Positions 7,630-17,720 of a stretch of 64,000 nucleotides of DNA are shown piece after piece. Position 1 is the first letter of the stretch. Every line of letters begins with the position of its first letter. The notes beneath the pieces were generated by a model that ran no database searches, was not told the DNA's origin, and saw only the letters and a list, made by a program, of their open reading frames with translations. A program made the position numbers and the translations under genes. The stretch is from Flavobacterium hankyongi (GTDB lineage: Bacteria > Bacteroidota > Bacteroidia > Flavobacteriales > Flavobacteriaceae): positions 620,001-684,000 of the forward strand of contig NZ_CP085725.1 in NCBI RefSeq assembly GCF_036840915.1. Reading direction: 5' to 3'.

Positions 7630-8613
7630 ATGATTAATATTAAATATCAAACCGATAAAGGAAAAATTATTGAAGGTAATTCAATAGAACTTTTGAGCGG
7701 TAAAATGAAGAAAGAATTAAAAGGTAAAGTAAATTTAATTATCACCTCACCTCCTTTTCCATTAAATAATAAAAAACAATATGGAAATGAAAAAGGAGAA
7801 GAATACTTAAAATGGTTTATAGATATGGCTCCAATCTTTTCTGATTTATTAACAGAAGATGGATCTCTAGTCATTGAAATTGGAAATGCTTGGGAGCCTG
7901 AAAGACCAGTACAATCATTATTACATTTAGAATGCTTATTTGGTCTTGTAAAACATCCTAAAGCTAATTTAAGGCTAATACAAGAATTTATATGTTACAA
8001 TCCTTCAAAATTACCGTCACCAGCTCAATGGGTTACAGTTAACAGATTAAGAACAGTAGATAGTTATACACACGTTTGGTGGATAGCTAAAAATGACTTT
8101 CCTAAAGCGGATAATAGTAAAGTGCTTAGACCTTATAGTAAGAGTATGCAAAGCCTGTTAAAAAAGCAAAAATATAATGCAGGAAAGAGACCTTCTGAGC
8201 ATAATATTAGTGAGACTGGATTTTTAAAAGATAATGGTGGTAGTATAGCACATAACTTTTTTGAATTAGAACAAGTTGATGATAATAGAGAAGTAAGGTT
8301 ACCGCACAGTGTCCTTAGCTTTTCTAACACGAGTTCCAATGATTATTATCTGAAAATGTGTAGAGAAAAAAACATAAAACCACATCCTGCAAGAATGTCT
8401 GGAGGCTTAGTTAATTTCTTCATAGAATTTCTTACAGATGAAGATGATTTGATTTTGGATCCATTCTCTGGAAGTAATACTACAGGATATTGTGCTGAAA
8501 AATTAAATCGAAATTGGATGTCATTTGAAGTTAAGGAAGATTATATTGAACAAGCTTGTATTCGTTTTAGTGATCCTTTATTAAAATCACCTCTGAAAAA
8601 AATGAAAGTATGA
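7630..8613 (+). CDS. Site-specific DNA methyltransferase (beta-class, N4-cytosine or N6-adenine)
   Basis: This 327-residue amino-methyltransferase has the catalytic motif IV first (TSPPFP, Ser40-Pro41-Pro42-Phe43) and the AdoMet-binding motif I near the C-terminus (DPFSGSNTTGYCAE, from Asp277), the order of the beta class. SPPF is more usual for N4-cytosine than for N6-adenine enzymes. About 190 residues between the motifs form the target-recognition region. It overlaps the HerA-like gene by four bases (ATGA), indicating translational coupling. I infer that it marks host DNA to protect it from the downstream nucleases; the recognition site is unknown. Confidence 0.88.
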   Translation: MINIKYQTDKGKIIEGNSIELLSGKMKKELKGKVNLIITSPPFPLNNKKQYGNEKGEEYLKWFIDMAPIFSDLLTEDGSLVIEIGNAWEPERPVQSLLHLECLFGLVKHPKANLRLIQEFICYNPSKLPSPAQWVTVNRLRTVDSYTHVWWIAKNDFPKADNSKVLRPYSKSMQSLLKKQKYNAGKRPSEHNISETGFLKDNGGSIAHNFFELEQVDDNREVRLPHSVLSFSNTSSNDYYLKMCREKNIKPHPARMSGGLVNFFIEFLTDEDDLILDPFSGSNTTGYCAEKLNRNWMSFEVKEDYIEQACIRFSDPLLKSPLKKMKV

Positions 8614-10613
8614 AAACAACAGATAGAATAAAACAACTTGCATCTGTAGATCCTTTAAAACAAGGAAAACAACCTGAATTTTTTGTAGGACATCCTTTTT
8701 CTCTTGATTATAATAAAGCTAGTATTCTTGTTTGTGATGATGATAAAGAAAGAGTTAAAGGGATAGCACAAGGAACTTTTTTATTAGCATTTTATGATAA
8801 CGAAGAAACTGTTGAAGAAGCAATTCTTTTAAGAGCTTTGGCACCAGCCAAGTTGCCAACAGATAGTGCAATGATAAGTTCGATGATAGAATATTATAAA
8901 GACAATTTACCTACTTCTGGTAAAAACTCTAAATTGGATGATTTTACACGTTATGAGTTTAGTTTTTCAGGACTAGAATGCCGTGTGTTAGGAACATTCT
9001 ATAGAAATGGAACCAATGTAGAATTTGGTGCAGACTTAGAAAATTTTTATTCTGCTCATCATTATAGTGTTTATAAAGTCAATAAAGATGTTTTAGGTTA
9101 TATTGTTAACCAAAGAGATTCCCCTGATATTATTCCTGGCAATGATAATGAATTTTCCATTGGACACGTACAGTACAGTTCCAGTCTCAGATTTCAAAGC
9201 AAAAATGAAGAAGACAAAGCAGAAGTTTATATTAACCCAACTGATCTACTGGGAAAAAGGACAGCTCTTTTTGGAATGACCAGAACAGGTAAGTCTAATA
9301 CAGTTAAAAAGATTATTGAAGCTACATCTCAAATATCGGGTAAAGCTACAGCCATCTTGCCTTCTAAATCTCCTGATACTATTGAGGAAAATCTAAAATC
9401 ATTTGATACTAATGGGGCTCCTAAATATTCAGTAGGGCAGTTAATTTTTGATGTAAATGGAGAGTATGCAAATAAAAATTTACAAGATGAGGGAACTGCA
9501 ATATTTGAAAAATATAAACAAAATACTATTAGATATAGTATTTTAGAAAAAAGTGATCCAGACTTTAAAATAATGAAAGTGAATTTTTACAAGGATATTG
9601 TAACTGGGTTTAACTATATATGTGCTTCTTTGGAAGATGAAAAAGGAGATTACATTACAAGTTTAAAAGTATTAGATTTCACCCCGCCCCCATTGGACAA
9701 AGAACATTTTGATGAATGGACTAGATACAATAAAAATAAAGCGATCTATTTCTGTTGTTTAAATAAAGCAGGCTTTAAGCCTTCAACAAATTGTAAAGTA
9801 AAGTTTAAAGCAGATGCATCAATAAAAAAATTAGTATCTGAAAAATACAAAGAGTTAGATATCGAGAAAGGTATTCCTTTGGATGAAGCAGAAAATTGGT
9901 TCTTATGTGCTTGGGAAAACACAAATGATAAAGTTTTTACAGATTATAAAAGAAAAAATGGTAAAGATTGGTTTTCAGATGAAATGAAATCACTTATGGT
10001 ATTTTTAACTCAAAAGAAAGATGGTCGTTCTGTAAGTGGATTTGACAAATTTAAAAAAGTTGCAAAAATGCATACAAATACAACCGATAATTCTTTTGAA
10101 GTTGATATATCTAGGCATTTAAGAATAGGAGGTATTGTAATTATTGATTTATCACAAGGAGACCCTAAACTTCAAGAAGTATTTCTTGAAAGAATATCAA
10201 AAAAGATATTTTCAGATTCAATGTCTAGATTTACAGACAGTCTCCCGAATAACTTTATTCAATTCTACTTTGAAGAAGCTCATAATTTATTTCCAAAAAA
10301 AGACGATAAAGATTTAAGTCAAATATATAATAGAATTGCTAAAGAAGGAGCAAAACTAAATCTGGGAATGATATACGCTACACAAGAAGTAAGTTCAATA
10401 AGTTCTAGTATATTAAAAAATACACAGAATTGGTTTATAGCTCATCTAAACAATGAGGATGAGATAAGGGAACTCAGAAAATATTATGACTTTGATGATT
10501 TTGCGGATGCATTAATTCGTTTCAGTGCGAAAAACGACAAAGGTTTTGTGAGAATGAAAACCTACTCTAATCCTTTTGTTGTACCAGTAAAGATTGATAA
10601 ATTTTCAGTTTAA
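8610..10613 (+). CDS. HerA-like DNA translocase/helicase ATPase
   Basis: This 667-residue ATPase has the HerA/FtsK architecture. An N-terminal beta-barrel region (about 1-210; VGHPFSLDYNKASILV ... LGYIVNQRDSP) is followed by Walker A GMTRTGKS (residues 222-229), Walker B FYFEEAH (Glu555-Glu556), and GAKLNLGMIYATQE with the sensor glutamine, then NWFIAHLNNEDEI. HerA hexamers pump DNA and work with the NurA nuclease; the next gene encodes a NurA-like protein. A long insert (about residues 265-500) lies between the Walker motifs. It is probably the motor of the defence complex. Confidence 0.85.
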   Translation: MKTTDRIKQLASVDPLKQGKQPEFFVGHPFSLDYNKASILVCDDDKERVKGIAQGTFLLAFYDNEETVEEAILLRALAPAKLPTDSAMISSMIEYYKDNLPTSGKNSKLDDFTRYEFSFSGLECRVLGTFYRNGTNVEFGADLENFYSAHHYSVYKVNKDVLGYIVNQRDSPDIIPGNDNEFSIGHVQYSSSLRFQSKNEEDKAEVYINPTDLLGKRTALFGMTRTGKSNTVKKIIEATSQISGKATAILPSKSPDTIEENLKSFDTNGAPKYSVGQLIFDVNGEYANKNLQDEGTAIFEKYKQNTIRYSILEKSDPDFKIMKVNFYKDIVTGFNYICASLEDEKGDYITSLKVLDFTPPPLDKEHFDEWTRYNKNKAIYFCCLNKAGFKPSTNCKVKFKADASIKKLVSEKYKELDIEKGIPLDEAENWFLCAWENTNDKVFTDYKRKNGKDWFSDEMKSLMVFLTQKKDGRSVSGFDKFKKVAKMHTNTTDNSFEVDISRHLRIGGIVIIDLSQGDPKLQEVFLERISKKIFSDSMSRFTDSLPNNFIQFYFEEAHNLFPKKDDKDLSQIYNRIAKEGAKLNLGMIYATQEVSSISSSILKNTQNWFIAHLNNEDEIRELRKYYDFDDFADALIRFSAKNDKGFVRMKTYSNPFVVPVKIDKFSV

Positions 10614-10633
10614 ACCTCTTCAAAATAAATGTT

Positions 10634-11974
10634 ATGGCATATAGTAGTAGAACAGGTAAGCGTCCTGATGAGTTAGCTAGTAAATCGTCACACTCATTTA
10701 TTATAAATGATGAGGATGTTAAATCATTTTTGGAAAATTGCGAATATCCCAAATCTGCTGAAGAAGTAGAATTGGATAGGTCTCTTATTATTAAAGTTCA
10801 ATATCCGGATGAAAATCCAATTGAACATATTATCGCAATGGATGGTGGTTACGCTACTATTCCGGTAAAGAAAACATTTCCTTCTTCATTGATAACATTC
10901 TTCCAATTTGGAGAGATCTTTCTAAATACCGAAGATTTAAATAACATTTCCGAAATGCCGTTTATTTCTAGAGAATCAATGTCAGCACTTAAAGACTTAG
11001 AAAGAAGCAAATTAGTACTTCCAACAAAAAACGTTTCATATAATAGCAATATTACTTTAACTCATTCTGTTCGTAGTACTATTTACGAATACTTTAAAAA
11101 GAAAGGAGAAGAAAAAAGTAATTTGCTTTCGACAACTTATTGGCTAATCTTTAATTTATTCGACCAACCAGAGGATAGTTTTAACCTGACCATTTGTCCA
11201 TATTGTAAAAAAGCAAATCAGGATATTCTACGTTCCAATTTCAATGATGACTACATTACGAAGTGTCCTGAATGTGATGGAATATTATATATAACTGATT
11301 ATTTTAGGTTGCATGAAGTGATAGATGATGAACTCGGAGCTGGTGGAATTCTTGGCTACTTGGTTAACCTAATCGAACAAATAAATATTATACATACAAT
11401 CAAATATATTAAAGAAACCAAACCGAAATGGTTGGATAAATTTTTCTTTATTAAAGATGGTCCATTAGCATTCTTTGGACAAACTGCCGATACACATAAA
11501 CATGTTAGAAAACTATGTAATTATCTTTTCAAACATCATAACTTGTTTTTGGCTGGTTTAGAAAAATCAGGAGCATTTGTGGAACATGCAGATGAAATCA
11601 AAAAGCTATTACAGCCAGGAGAAGCTTTATTGCTTAATAATAAGCACATTTATTCCTATATTTTACCCGGCTCTTCAGACAATCCTGATCCCTATGCACA
11701 TACTTCATATTATAGTTCGAAGATTATCTTTAAATCAAGAGATGAAAGAATATATGTTGTCACGCTTCCTGTTGAAAATAAAAATATAGTATTAAACCCG
11801 CAAAAAGATGATTTTAAAAATTTGGACACAATACTCTGGAATATAGAAAAGCTAAGATGCGATATGTATGATAATTCAATAGTGCCAGTAGCTTTAGCTA
11901 ATAAACTCATCTCACTATCTAGTCATCCTAGCTCAAGCATCCTAGAAAAATTTGCTAAAAAACATACAAGATGA
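10634..11974 (+). CDS. NurA-like nuclease with zinc ribbon
   Basis: A 446-residue protein with two blocks typical of the NurA nuclease domain: HIIAMDGGYATIPV with Asp70 on a strand, and FFIKDGPLAFFG with Asp275. Between them is a zinc ribbon (CPYC at 188-191 and CPEC at 211-214), an addition not found in minimal NurA. The order HerA then NurA is the conserved pairing in which HerA feeds DNA to NurA for end resection. The domain call rests on short motifs and gene order, so an alternative unknown nuclease or scaffold is possible. The last codons overlap the next gene by four bases. Confidence 0.6.
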   Translation: MAYSSRTGKRPDELASKSSHSFIINDEDVKSFLENCEYPKSAEEVELDRSLIIKVQYPDENPIEHIIAMDGGYATIPVKKTFPSSLITFFQFGEIFLNTEDLNNISEMPFISRESMSALKDLERSKLVLPTKNVSYNSNITLTHSVRSTIYEYFKKKGEEKSNLLSTTYWLIFNLFDQPEDSFNLTICPYCKKANQDILRSNFNDDYITKCPECDGILYITDYFRLHEVIDDELGAGGILGYLVNLIEQINIIHTIKYIKETKPKWLDKFFFIKDGPLAFFGQTADTHKHVRKLCNYLFKHHNLFLAGLEKSGAFVEHADEIKKLLQPGEALLLNNKHIYSYILPGSSDNPDPYAHTSYYSSKIIFKSRDERIYVVTLPVENKNIVLNPQKDDFKNLDTILWNIEKLRCDMYDNSIVPVALANKLISLSSHPSSSILEKFAKKHTR

Positions 11975-14199
11975 TTTACGTAGAAAGAAATAGTATTCCT
12001 GTACCTGAGGTTTTTTATTCAAAGGAAGTCGAAATAGCGAAAAAAAGACTAGAAGAGTTTTATATAAAATCAAAAGAGAGCAGATCTCAGCAAAAATACT
12101 CACAACCCTTTGAAAAAGAATTAAGAAATAAATTTCTTGAAGCACTGCGAGAAGTGTTTAAAGGGAAATGTGCTTATTGTGAATCAGTGATACCTCTCGA
12201 AACTTCAAGGTCAGAATATGATCATTTTCGCCCTAAAGGAGGAGCCCGAGGATTGGACAAGGAATTTTCAACAGATCATTATTGGTGGTTAACTTATGAT
12301 TGGAATAATATTTATCTGAGCTGTACTTTATGTAATCAATATAAATCAACATGGTTTCCAGTAGAGGGAAAAAGAATACCATTAAATACTCCCTACAAAG
12401 AAGTTATATATCATGAAAAAGCTTTGTTAGTAGATCCGTGCTTTGATAAACCAGAAGAACATTTAATTTATAATGAACAAGGTGAAGTAGATTTTCTTAC
12501 TTCTAAGGGGAAAACAACAATTGAAATTATTAAGCTAAATCGGGCTGACTTAGTAAAAGCAAGAGGAAAAATTATACAAGAACTTAAAAAAGAATGGGAA
12601 CATTTTTCTAAATTATTTTCTACTCCTGAAGAAAATATGACTGCTATTAATAAAATGGTTAAATCTTGGGGAAGTATTTTTAGTAATGATTCGAGTAAAC
12701 CATATTTAGCTATTCAAAGACAAATACTCACTAAATTATTTAAGGATGCAGGTATAAATGATTATTTGAATAACCGGGATTTTAAAATATTTCAAGATTT
12801 TGAAATTCTACAAGGAAAACCCTTAAATTTTTTAGAAGAGGATATAGAAAAATTTGCGAACAAAGTTGAACTAAGTTTTGAAGATAAGGAAGGAATTAAT
12901 CAATCCCTTAACATCGATGAAATAAAACATATATATGTTGAAAAAATAGAATTGAAAAACTTTAAGTGTTTCTCTTCCTTAGAATTAGAATTTAACAATA
13001 ATTCTGATTCTCTTACTAAAAATGAACCTTGGCTATTATTTCTTGGTGAAAATGGTGTTGGAAAAAGTTCATTATTGAAAGCTTTTGTAATTGGCTTGAC
13101 AGGAGATGGATATATAAAAAGTTTAGAGCTAAAAGGAAAAGACCTTTTAAAGCATAGAGCAAGAAATGGATTTATTCGAATACATCTTGTAGGTGCAAAA
13201 CAACCTATAGAGGTAACTTTTAACAAAACAGAAATTAAAACTACATTACATCAACCTATTGTTAACATTGTAGCCTATAACTCCATACGCTTAAATCCTA
13301 AAGAAGGAAAAATTCAGCCTGAAAAAGGAGATTTCTATGGAGCTAAAGCCAAAAACCTGTTTGATTATACTTTTTCTTTAATAGATGCTGACACTTGGCT
13401 AGTCAAATTATTCAAGAAAGATAAAAATGCTTTTGATCGAGTAGCAATATCACTAAAAGATTTAATGCTTCTGGAAAATGATGACACTATAAGTATTATA
13501 AAAAATCAACCAGTAATAAATAGGAATGGTGATATTTTTTCCATTGATGAACTAAGTGATGGCTATAGATCAATCTTCTATTTGGCAGTTGACATTATGG
13601 CTACTTTAGCGGGAGAAAATGTAACATTTGACTTAGCAGAAGGAATGGTACTTATTGATGAAATAGGCACTCATTTGCATCCACGTTGGAGAATGGAAGT
13701 GGTTACACGTTTAAGAAAAGCTTTTCCTAAAATTCGTTTTGTAGTAACAACTCATGAACCACTTTGTTTGAGAGGATTAAGAGCCGGAGAAACTGTTGTA
13801 CTTACTAAAAATCAAGAAAATGAAGTAATAGCGTTAACGGAGTTGCCAGACCCAAGCGAACTACGAGTAGATCAGATATTGACTTCCGATTTTTTTGGAT
13901 TAAAAAGTACTATAGATCCTGAAACAGAAAGACTTTTTGATGAATATTATGCAATTCTTGCTTTGGAAGAAAAAGAAAGAAGTGAAGAACAAAAAAATCG
14001 TCTTTTAGATCTAAGCCAAATTATTCCTCGAATTAAACATTTGGGAGATACAGAACGTGAAGAACTTACTTATTATGTAATTGATGAATTACTTGCTCGA
14101 AAGACAAGAGAAGATGGATTAAAAATAAAAAAAGACTTAGAAGCAGAGGCACTGAAACGAGTCGAGAGTATATGGAAAAGTTTGGACACTAAAAAATAG
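11971..14199 (+). CDS. HNH nuclease-AAA ATPase fusion (Septu-like PtuB-PtuA fusion)
   Basis: A 742-residue fusion. The N-terminal HNH domain follows the TIGR02646/PtuB pattern: CAYCE (Cys67, Cys70), YDHFRPKG (Asp84-His85), then CTLCNQ (Cys118, Cys121, Asn122). From about residue 320 there is an SMC/OLD-type ATPase: IELKNFKCF, Walker A GENGVGKS (359-366), signature ELSDGYRS, and Walker B VLIDEIGTHLHP (Asp563-Glu564) with VVTTHEP. Septu systems normally encode the ATPase (PtuA) and HNH (PtuB) separately. Here they are one chain, with a second, stand-alone HNH next to it. The call of both domains is firm; the joint function is inferred. Confidence 0.85.
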   Translation: MIYVERNSIPVPEVFYSKEVEIAKKRLEEFYIKSKESRSQQKYSQPFEKELRNKFLEALREVFKGKCAYCESVIPLETSRSEYDHFRPKGGARGLDKEFSTDHYWWLTYDWNNIYLSCTLCNQYKSTWFPVEGKRIPLNTPYKEVIYHEKALLVDPCFDKPEEHLIYNEQGEVDFLTSKGKTTIEIIKLNRADLVKARGKIIQELKKEWEHFSKLFSTPEENMTAINKMVKSWGSIFSNDSSKPYLAIQRQILTKLFKDAGINDYLNNRDFKIFQDFEILQGKPLNFLEEDIEKFANKVELSFEDKEGINQSLNIDEIKHIYVEKIELKNFKCFSSLELEFNNNSDSLTKNEPWLLFLGENGVGKSSLLKAFVIGLTGDGYIKSLELKGKDLLKHRARNGFIRIHLVGAKQPIEVTFNKTEIKTTLHQPIVNIVAYNSIRLNPKEGKIQPEKGDFYGAKAKNLFDYTFSLIDADTWLVKLFKKDKNAFDRVAISLKDLMLLENDDTISIIKNQPVINRNGDIFSIDELSDGYRSIFYLAVDIMATLAGENVTFDLAEGMVLIDEIGTHLHPRWRMEVVTRLRKAFPKIRFVVTTHEPLCLRGLRAGETVVLTKNQENEVIALTELPDPSELRVDQILTSDFFGLKSTIDPETERLFDEYYAILALEEKERSEEQKNRLLDLSQIIPRIKHLGDTEREELTYYVIDELLARKTREDGLKIKKDLEAEALKRVESIWKSLDTKK

Positions 14200-14205
14200 A
14201 TCATT

Positions 14206-15099
14206 ATGATAAAAGTTGATAGATCTCAAGTGCCAAAACCATCTGCGTTAGATAAAAAAAACAGAGCAGGTAAAACAGAAACAGAAAGAGCGATTGAACA
14301 TTACACTGCTCCTACTTTTGATGGAACGACTAATTTCGAGTTTAAAATATATTCAGATTCTGAGGTAAAAAATGCTTTAATAAAGCTATTCAAAGGAAAA
14401 TGTGCCTATTGTGAAAGCACATTTCTGCACGTTTATTCTGGGGATGTCGAGCATTTTCGCCCTAAAGGAGAAATTGAAGAAGCTACTCCAGATAAGAAAC
14501 CAGGTTATTATTGGCTAGCAGCAGATTGGGATAACTTGTTGTTGTCTTGTAGAAATTGTAATCAAAAGCTATCTCATTCCATGTACGGGATAGGAACAAA
14601 AAAGACAATGGGGAAAATGAACCAATTCCCTTTGTCAGATATAACGAAATATGTACGTATACATGATAATGTTAATGGAATTGCAGATGAAGAACCGTAT
14701 CGACTATTATTAAATCCATGTATTGATAATCCGGAAGATCATTTAGAATATGGTGATGAAGGCGTTATACGTCCTAAAAAAGATGCTGATGGAAACGAAA
14801 GTATCAAGGCTAAAAAATCAATAGACGTTTATGTTTTACAAAGAATGTATCTTGTCCAATCTCGGGAAAAGAAACTTATTGAAATGCAAGCACAAATACA
14901 AAGAGTGAAAGAGGCAACTGAAAATTATAATGATATTATTGGATCTACTGACACAACAAAAAAATTTTACTTTGAGCGAATCTTAAAAAGAGAGATGGAA
15001 GGTTTAAAAAAGTTTTTAAATCCAGAAGAAGAATATGTTGGTATGGCAAGACAAGTAGTGGGTGAGTTTTTAAGAGTAAATTTTGGTATTGCTATATAA
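14206..15099 (+). CDS. PtuB-like HNH endonuclease
   Basis: A 297-residue HNH protein of the same subfamily as the N-terminus of the preceding fusion: CAYCE (Cys66, Cys69), VEHFRPKG (Glu82-His83), YYWLAADWDNLLLSC, CRNCNQ (Cys115, Cys118, Asn119). No ATPase is attached. It starts 6 bases after the fusion gene and ends 2 bases before the next, so the three HNH genes are tightly coupled. The two related HNH modules may form a heteromeric nuclease with the ATPase domain; that is inference. It presumably cleaves phage or invader nucleic acid. Confidence 0.82.
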   Translation: MIKVDRSQVPKPSALDKKNRAGKTETERAIEHYTAPTFDGTTNFEFKIYSDSEVKNALIKLFKGKCAYCESTFLHVYSGDVEHFRPKGEIEEATPDKKPGYYWLAADWDNLLLSCRNCNQKLSHSMYGIGTKKTMGKMNQFPLSDITKYVRIHDNVNGIADEEPYRLLLNPCIDNPEDHLEYGDEGVIRPKKDADGNESIKAKKSIDVYVLQRMYLVQSREKKLIEMQAQIQRVKEATENYNDIIGSTDTTKKFYFERILKREMEGLKKFLNPEEEYVGMARQVVGEFLRVNFGIAI

Positions 15100-15101
15100 T
15101 T

Positions 15102-15899
15102 ATGAACTGGGTAAAAGAAAATAGGAATCAGCTCGCCATAAATAACTATGTAAGAAAAGCAGATTCGAAAACTAATTATTGGCTTGATTTATCAGAGGGA
15201 AGAATTAACCATTATAGGGATCTGACAAGTGATAATTTCAATATTATTATTTATGGAGATGAGGATATTGAAACTGATTTTTATATAATTCCTTTTGAGG
15301 AATTAAAGCACCTTTTACTTGAAAACAATTTTGCTAAGAGTGAAGGAAGAAGACGGTGGATCGGAAATATTATCAATCATCAGATTTCATTAAGTAATAC
15401 AGGTGTGAAGCTTAATATTGCTCACAGATATAGCGTGCCTATTTCGTTAATTATTGAACCTTTAATTATAAGTACAGAAGGCACTAATGACTATGCAATA
15501 GAAAACGCGAAAAGAGAAATACAAATAAGAATTAAGCAATCCACTTTCCGAAAAAAAGTACTAAAAAATTTTGAATTCAAATGTTGTCTAACAGGAGTTA
15601 CAGAAAATGATTTATTAGTAGCAAGTCATATTATTCCTTGGGCAGCTAAAATTGAGACAAGATTATCACCTCATAATGGTCTTTGCTTTTCTACTCTATA
15701 TGATAGTTTATTTGACAAGGGATATTTTACACTAAACGACAAGTTTGAAGTAATCATTACTTCAAAATTAGATGAATTGAGTTTACAAACTCAAAATTGG
15801 TTGAACGCGATTTCTGAAAAAACGATTTCACTTCCTTTAAATTATGAGATAAGTACAGTTGCACTTAAATTTCATAGAGAAAAAATTTTTATTAAGTAA
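15102..15899 (+). CDS. HNH endonuclease of the HNH_2 restriction type
   Basis: A 265-residue protein whose C-terminal half is an HNH_2-type nuclease: FRKKVLKNFEFKCCLTG, ASHIIPWA with His176, then SPHNGLCFSTLYDSLFDKG (His191, Asn192). This type is common in modification-dependent or type II-like restriction enzymes. The N-terminal 140 residues are not recognised and could recognise DNA or modified bases. It differs from the two PtuB-like HNH modules upstream, so the operon holds two unrelated HNH classes. A 49-base gap separates it from the next gene. Confidence 0.8.
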   Translation: MNWVKENRNQLAINNYVRKADSKTNYWLDLSEGRINHYRDLTSDNFNIIIYGDEDIETDFYIIPFEELKHLLLENNFAKSEGRRRWIGNIINHQISLSNTGVKLNIAHRYSVPISLIIEPLIISTEGTNDYAIENAKREIQIRIKQSTFRKKVLKNFEFKCCLTGVTENDLLVASHIIPWAAKIETRLSPHNGLCFSTLYDSLFDKGYFTLNDKFEVIITSKLDELSLQTQNWLNAISEKTISLPLNYEISTVALKFHREKIFIK

Positions 15900-15948
15900 A
15901 AAATAATCCGTTTAAAAAATCATTAATCAATATCCTTCAAAAAGAATC

Positions 15949-17700
15949 ATGAACCTAACTGGAAAAATAGTAATAACATTTAATGACATCTTTCCTGATG
16001 AGGAACCAAAAGTAATAAATGAATATCTCGATGGTATTGATAAAGATCTCTTATTAAAGTTTGGCACTTTTCTTCTAGGATTCTCACAAAATTCTAAATA
16101 CGAAAATCCTTTAGAGTTTTTAAAGATGTACTTTTCTCAGGAAAATCAAGAATTTTTCCATAAAGTACTTTCAGGTTTAGATCAGTTTATAAAACAAACG
16201 AAATGGGAAATAGACAGTTATTCTTTTCCTTATGTATCAAGTAGTCTGTCTTTCTTTGAGAATGCTTTCGATAAAGAGTATGGAATAACTAAAAACTATA
16301 CACATCAGGAAATTGAGATACGGGTTTTTAAAGCTTATTTGTTATTCAATAAATTCCATACTACCGAAAGAACACTTATTTTAAATAATAGCTTAGAATA
16401 TTTGAAAGAAAATGCTTCAAAATATGCAACTGCCTATTGTTTAGGATTATTCTTGAATAATTCAGATTTAGTAAACTATGATGTCAAAAAAGTTTTTACA
16501 ACTCAGGTATTAAGAGCGATATCATTTTTCGAATTCTTAGAATCAAGAAATGATACTAAAGAATTATTAAAGGAATTATACAAAGAATATGATATTTCCA
16601 ACTATCAGGAATACATAAAAAGATTATTACCCATACAGATTGCTGTCCTGAAAAAAGGAAAAGAGGCTCATACCGATATCAATATCACTCAAAATGATGG
16701 TAAAGAATCAAGTATCTCCTTTCTTAATAAATTTTCAATTAAAGAATCTAAATTACTTAAAGATTTTGATTTCAGAAATATCAGATCAGCTCCAATGTAC
16801 AGGTTTGATGAAAATACTTTTAGATTGATATCTCCATTGTTTGTACTTGAGTTAATTGGAAATGGTTTGTATTTTAAATTTAAACATATCAATGACAGAC
16901 TTCCTAAGGAGAAAAAAGTAAAAGATTTATATGGATTAAAAACCTATGATTTTTCTGAAAAATATATTCTGCATAAAATTTTAAAAGAATATTTTGGTAA
17001 GAGATATTTTCAAAAAAATGGAGATGAACTGGATGCACAATATGACGGTGCACCTGATTATTATGTTCGAAATGGAAAGAAAATATTTTTATTTGAATCC
17101 AAGGACATTTTAATAAATGCTATAGCTAAACAATCATCTGATTTCAGAGAAATTGAGAAAGAACTGTTTATTAAACTATATAAAAATGAAGAAGGTAAAC
17201 CAAAGGCTGTCTTACAGATTATAAATAATATTCGAAAAATACTTTCTAAAAAACTAGAATTTGATTTTAACTATAGTACTAAAAATGTAATTGTATACCC
17301 TGTATTGATTTTACACTATAGAATATTTAATACTGCAGGACTAAATAAGTGGATTAATTTTTGGTTTCAGAAAGAATTAGATAAATTGGAAAAAGAAGGA
17401 TTCAATATTTCCAATATAAAACCTTTAATCCTTATTGATATAGATACATTGATCTTTCATAAAGAAGTTTTTGCTGGTCGTAAACTATCCTTAGAAGAAG
17501 TATTGAATGAATATGGTAATGATTATATCAACTTCACTGTAAAGGGAAAAAAATACAGAAGCGAAGAAGATGCTCTACAAGCTTCAAAAAATTCATTTAT
17601 ACCTTTCGGACATTATCTGGATAACAAGGTTGATTTGAAAAAATTAAGAGAAGTTCCAAAAGAACTTATGGAAAAAACTTATGGTCTGTTTGATAAATAG
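15949..17700 (+). CDS. Candidate PD-(D/E)XK nuclease, 583 aa
   Basis: I do not recognise the full-length family. The visible signal is GAPDYYVRNGKKIFLFESKD: Pro369-Asp370 and Glu383-x-Lys385 on a predicted strand pair, matching the PD-(D/E)XK restriction fold. The 350 residues before it are helix-rich, and the segment after it (KQSSDFREIEKELFIKL) gives a likely supporting helix. No ATPase motif or membrane segment is present. It lies between the HNH trio and the 1348-residue protein, 20 bases before the latter. A nuclease or effector subunit is likely, but only the active-site pattern supports it. Confidence 0.6.
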   Translation: MNLTGKIVITFNDIFPDEEPKVINEYLDGIDKDLLLKFGTFLLGFSQNSKYENPLEFLKMYFSQENQEFFHKVLSGLDQFIKQTKWEIDSYSFPYVSSSLSFFENAFDKEYGITKNYTHQEIEIRVFKAYLLFNKFHTTERTLILNNSLEYLKENASKYATAYCLGLFLNNSDLVNYDVKKVFTTQVLRAISFFEFLESRNDTKELLKELYKEYDISNYQEYIKRLLPIQIAVLKKGKEAHTDINITQNDGKESSISFLNKFSIKESKLLKDFDFRNIRSAPMYRFDENTFRLISPLFVLELIGNGLYFKFKHINDRLPKEKKVKDLYGLKTYDFSEKYILHKILKEYFGKRYFQKNGDELDAQYDGAPDYYVRNGKKIFLFESKDILINAIAKQSSDFREIEKELFIKLYKNEEGKPKAVLQIINNIRKILSKKLEFDFNYSTKNVIVYPVLILHYRIFNTAGLNKWINFWFQKELDKLEKEGFNISNIKPLILIDIDTLIFHKEVFAGRKLSLEEVLNEYGNDYINFTVKGKKYRSEEDALQASKNSFIPFGHYLDNKVDLKKLREVPKELMEKTYGLFDK

Positions 17701-17720
17701 AAATTTTAATACTTAGATGA

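Noticed and set aside
11577..11789. Plus-strand frame of 70 codons within the NurA-like gene
   Set aside because: It is a shadow in another frame of a gene with clear motifs.
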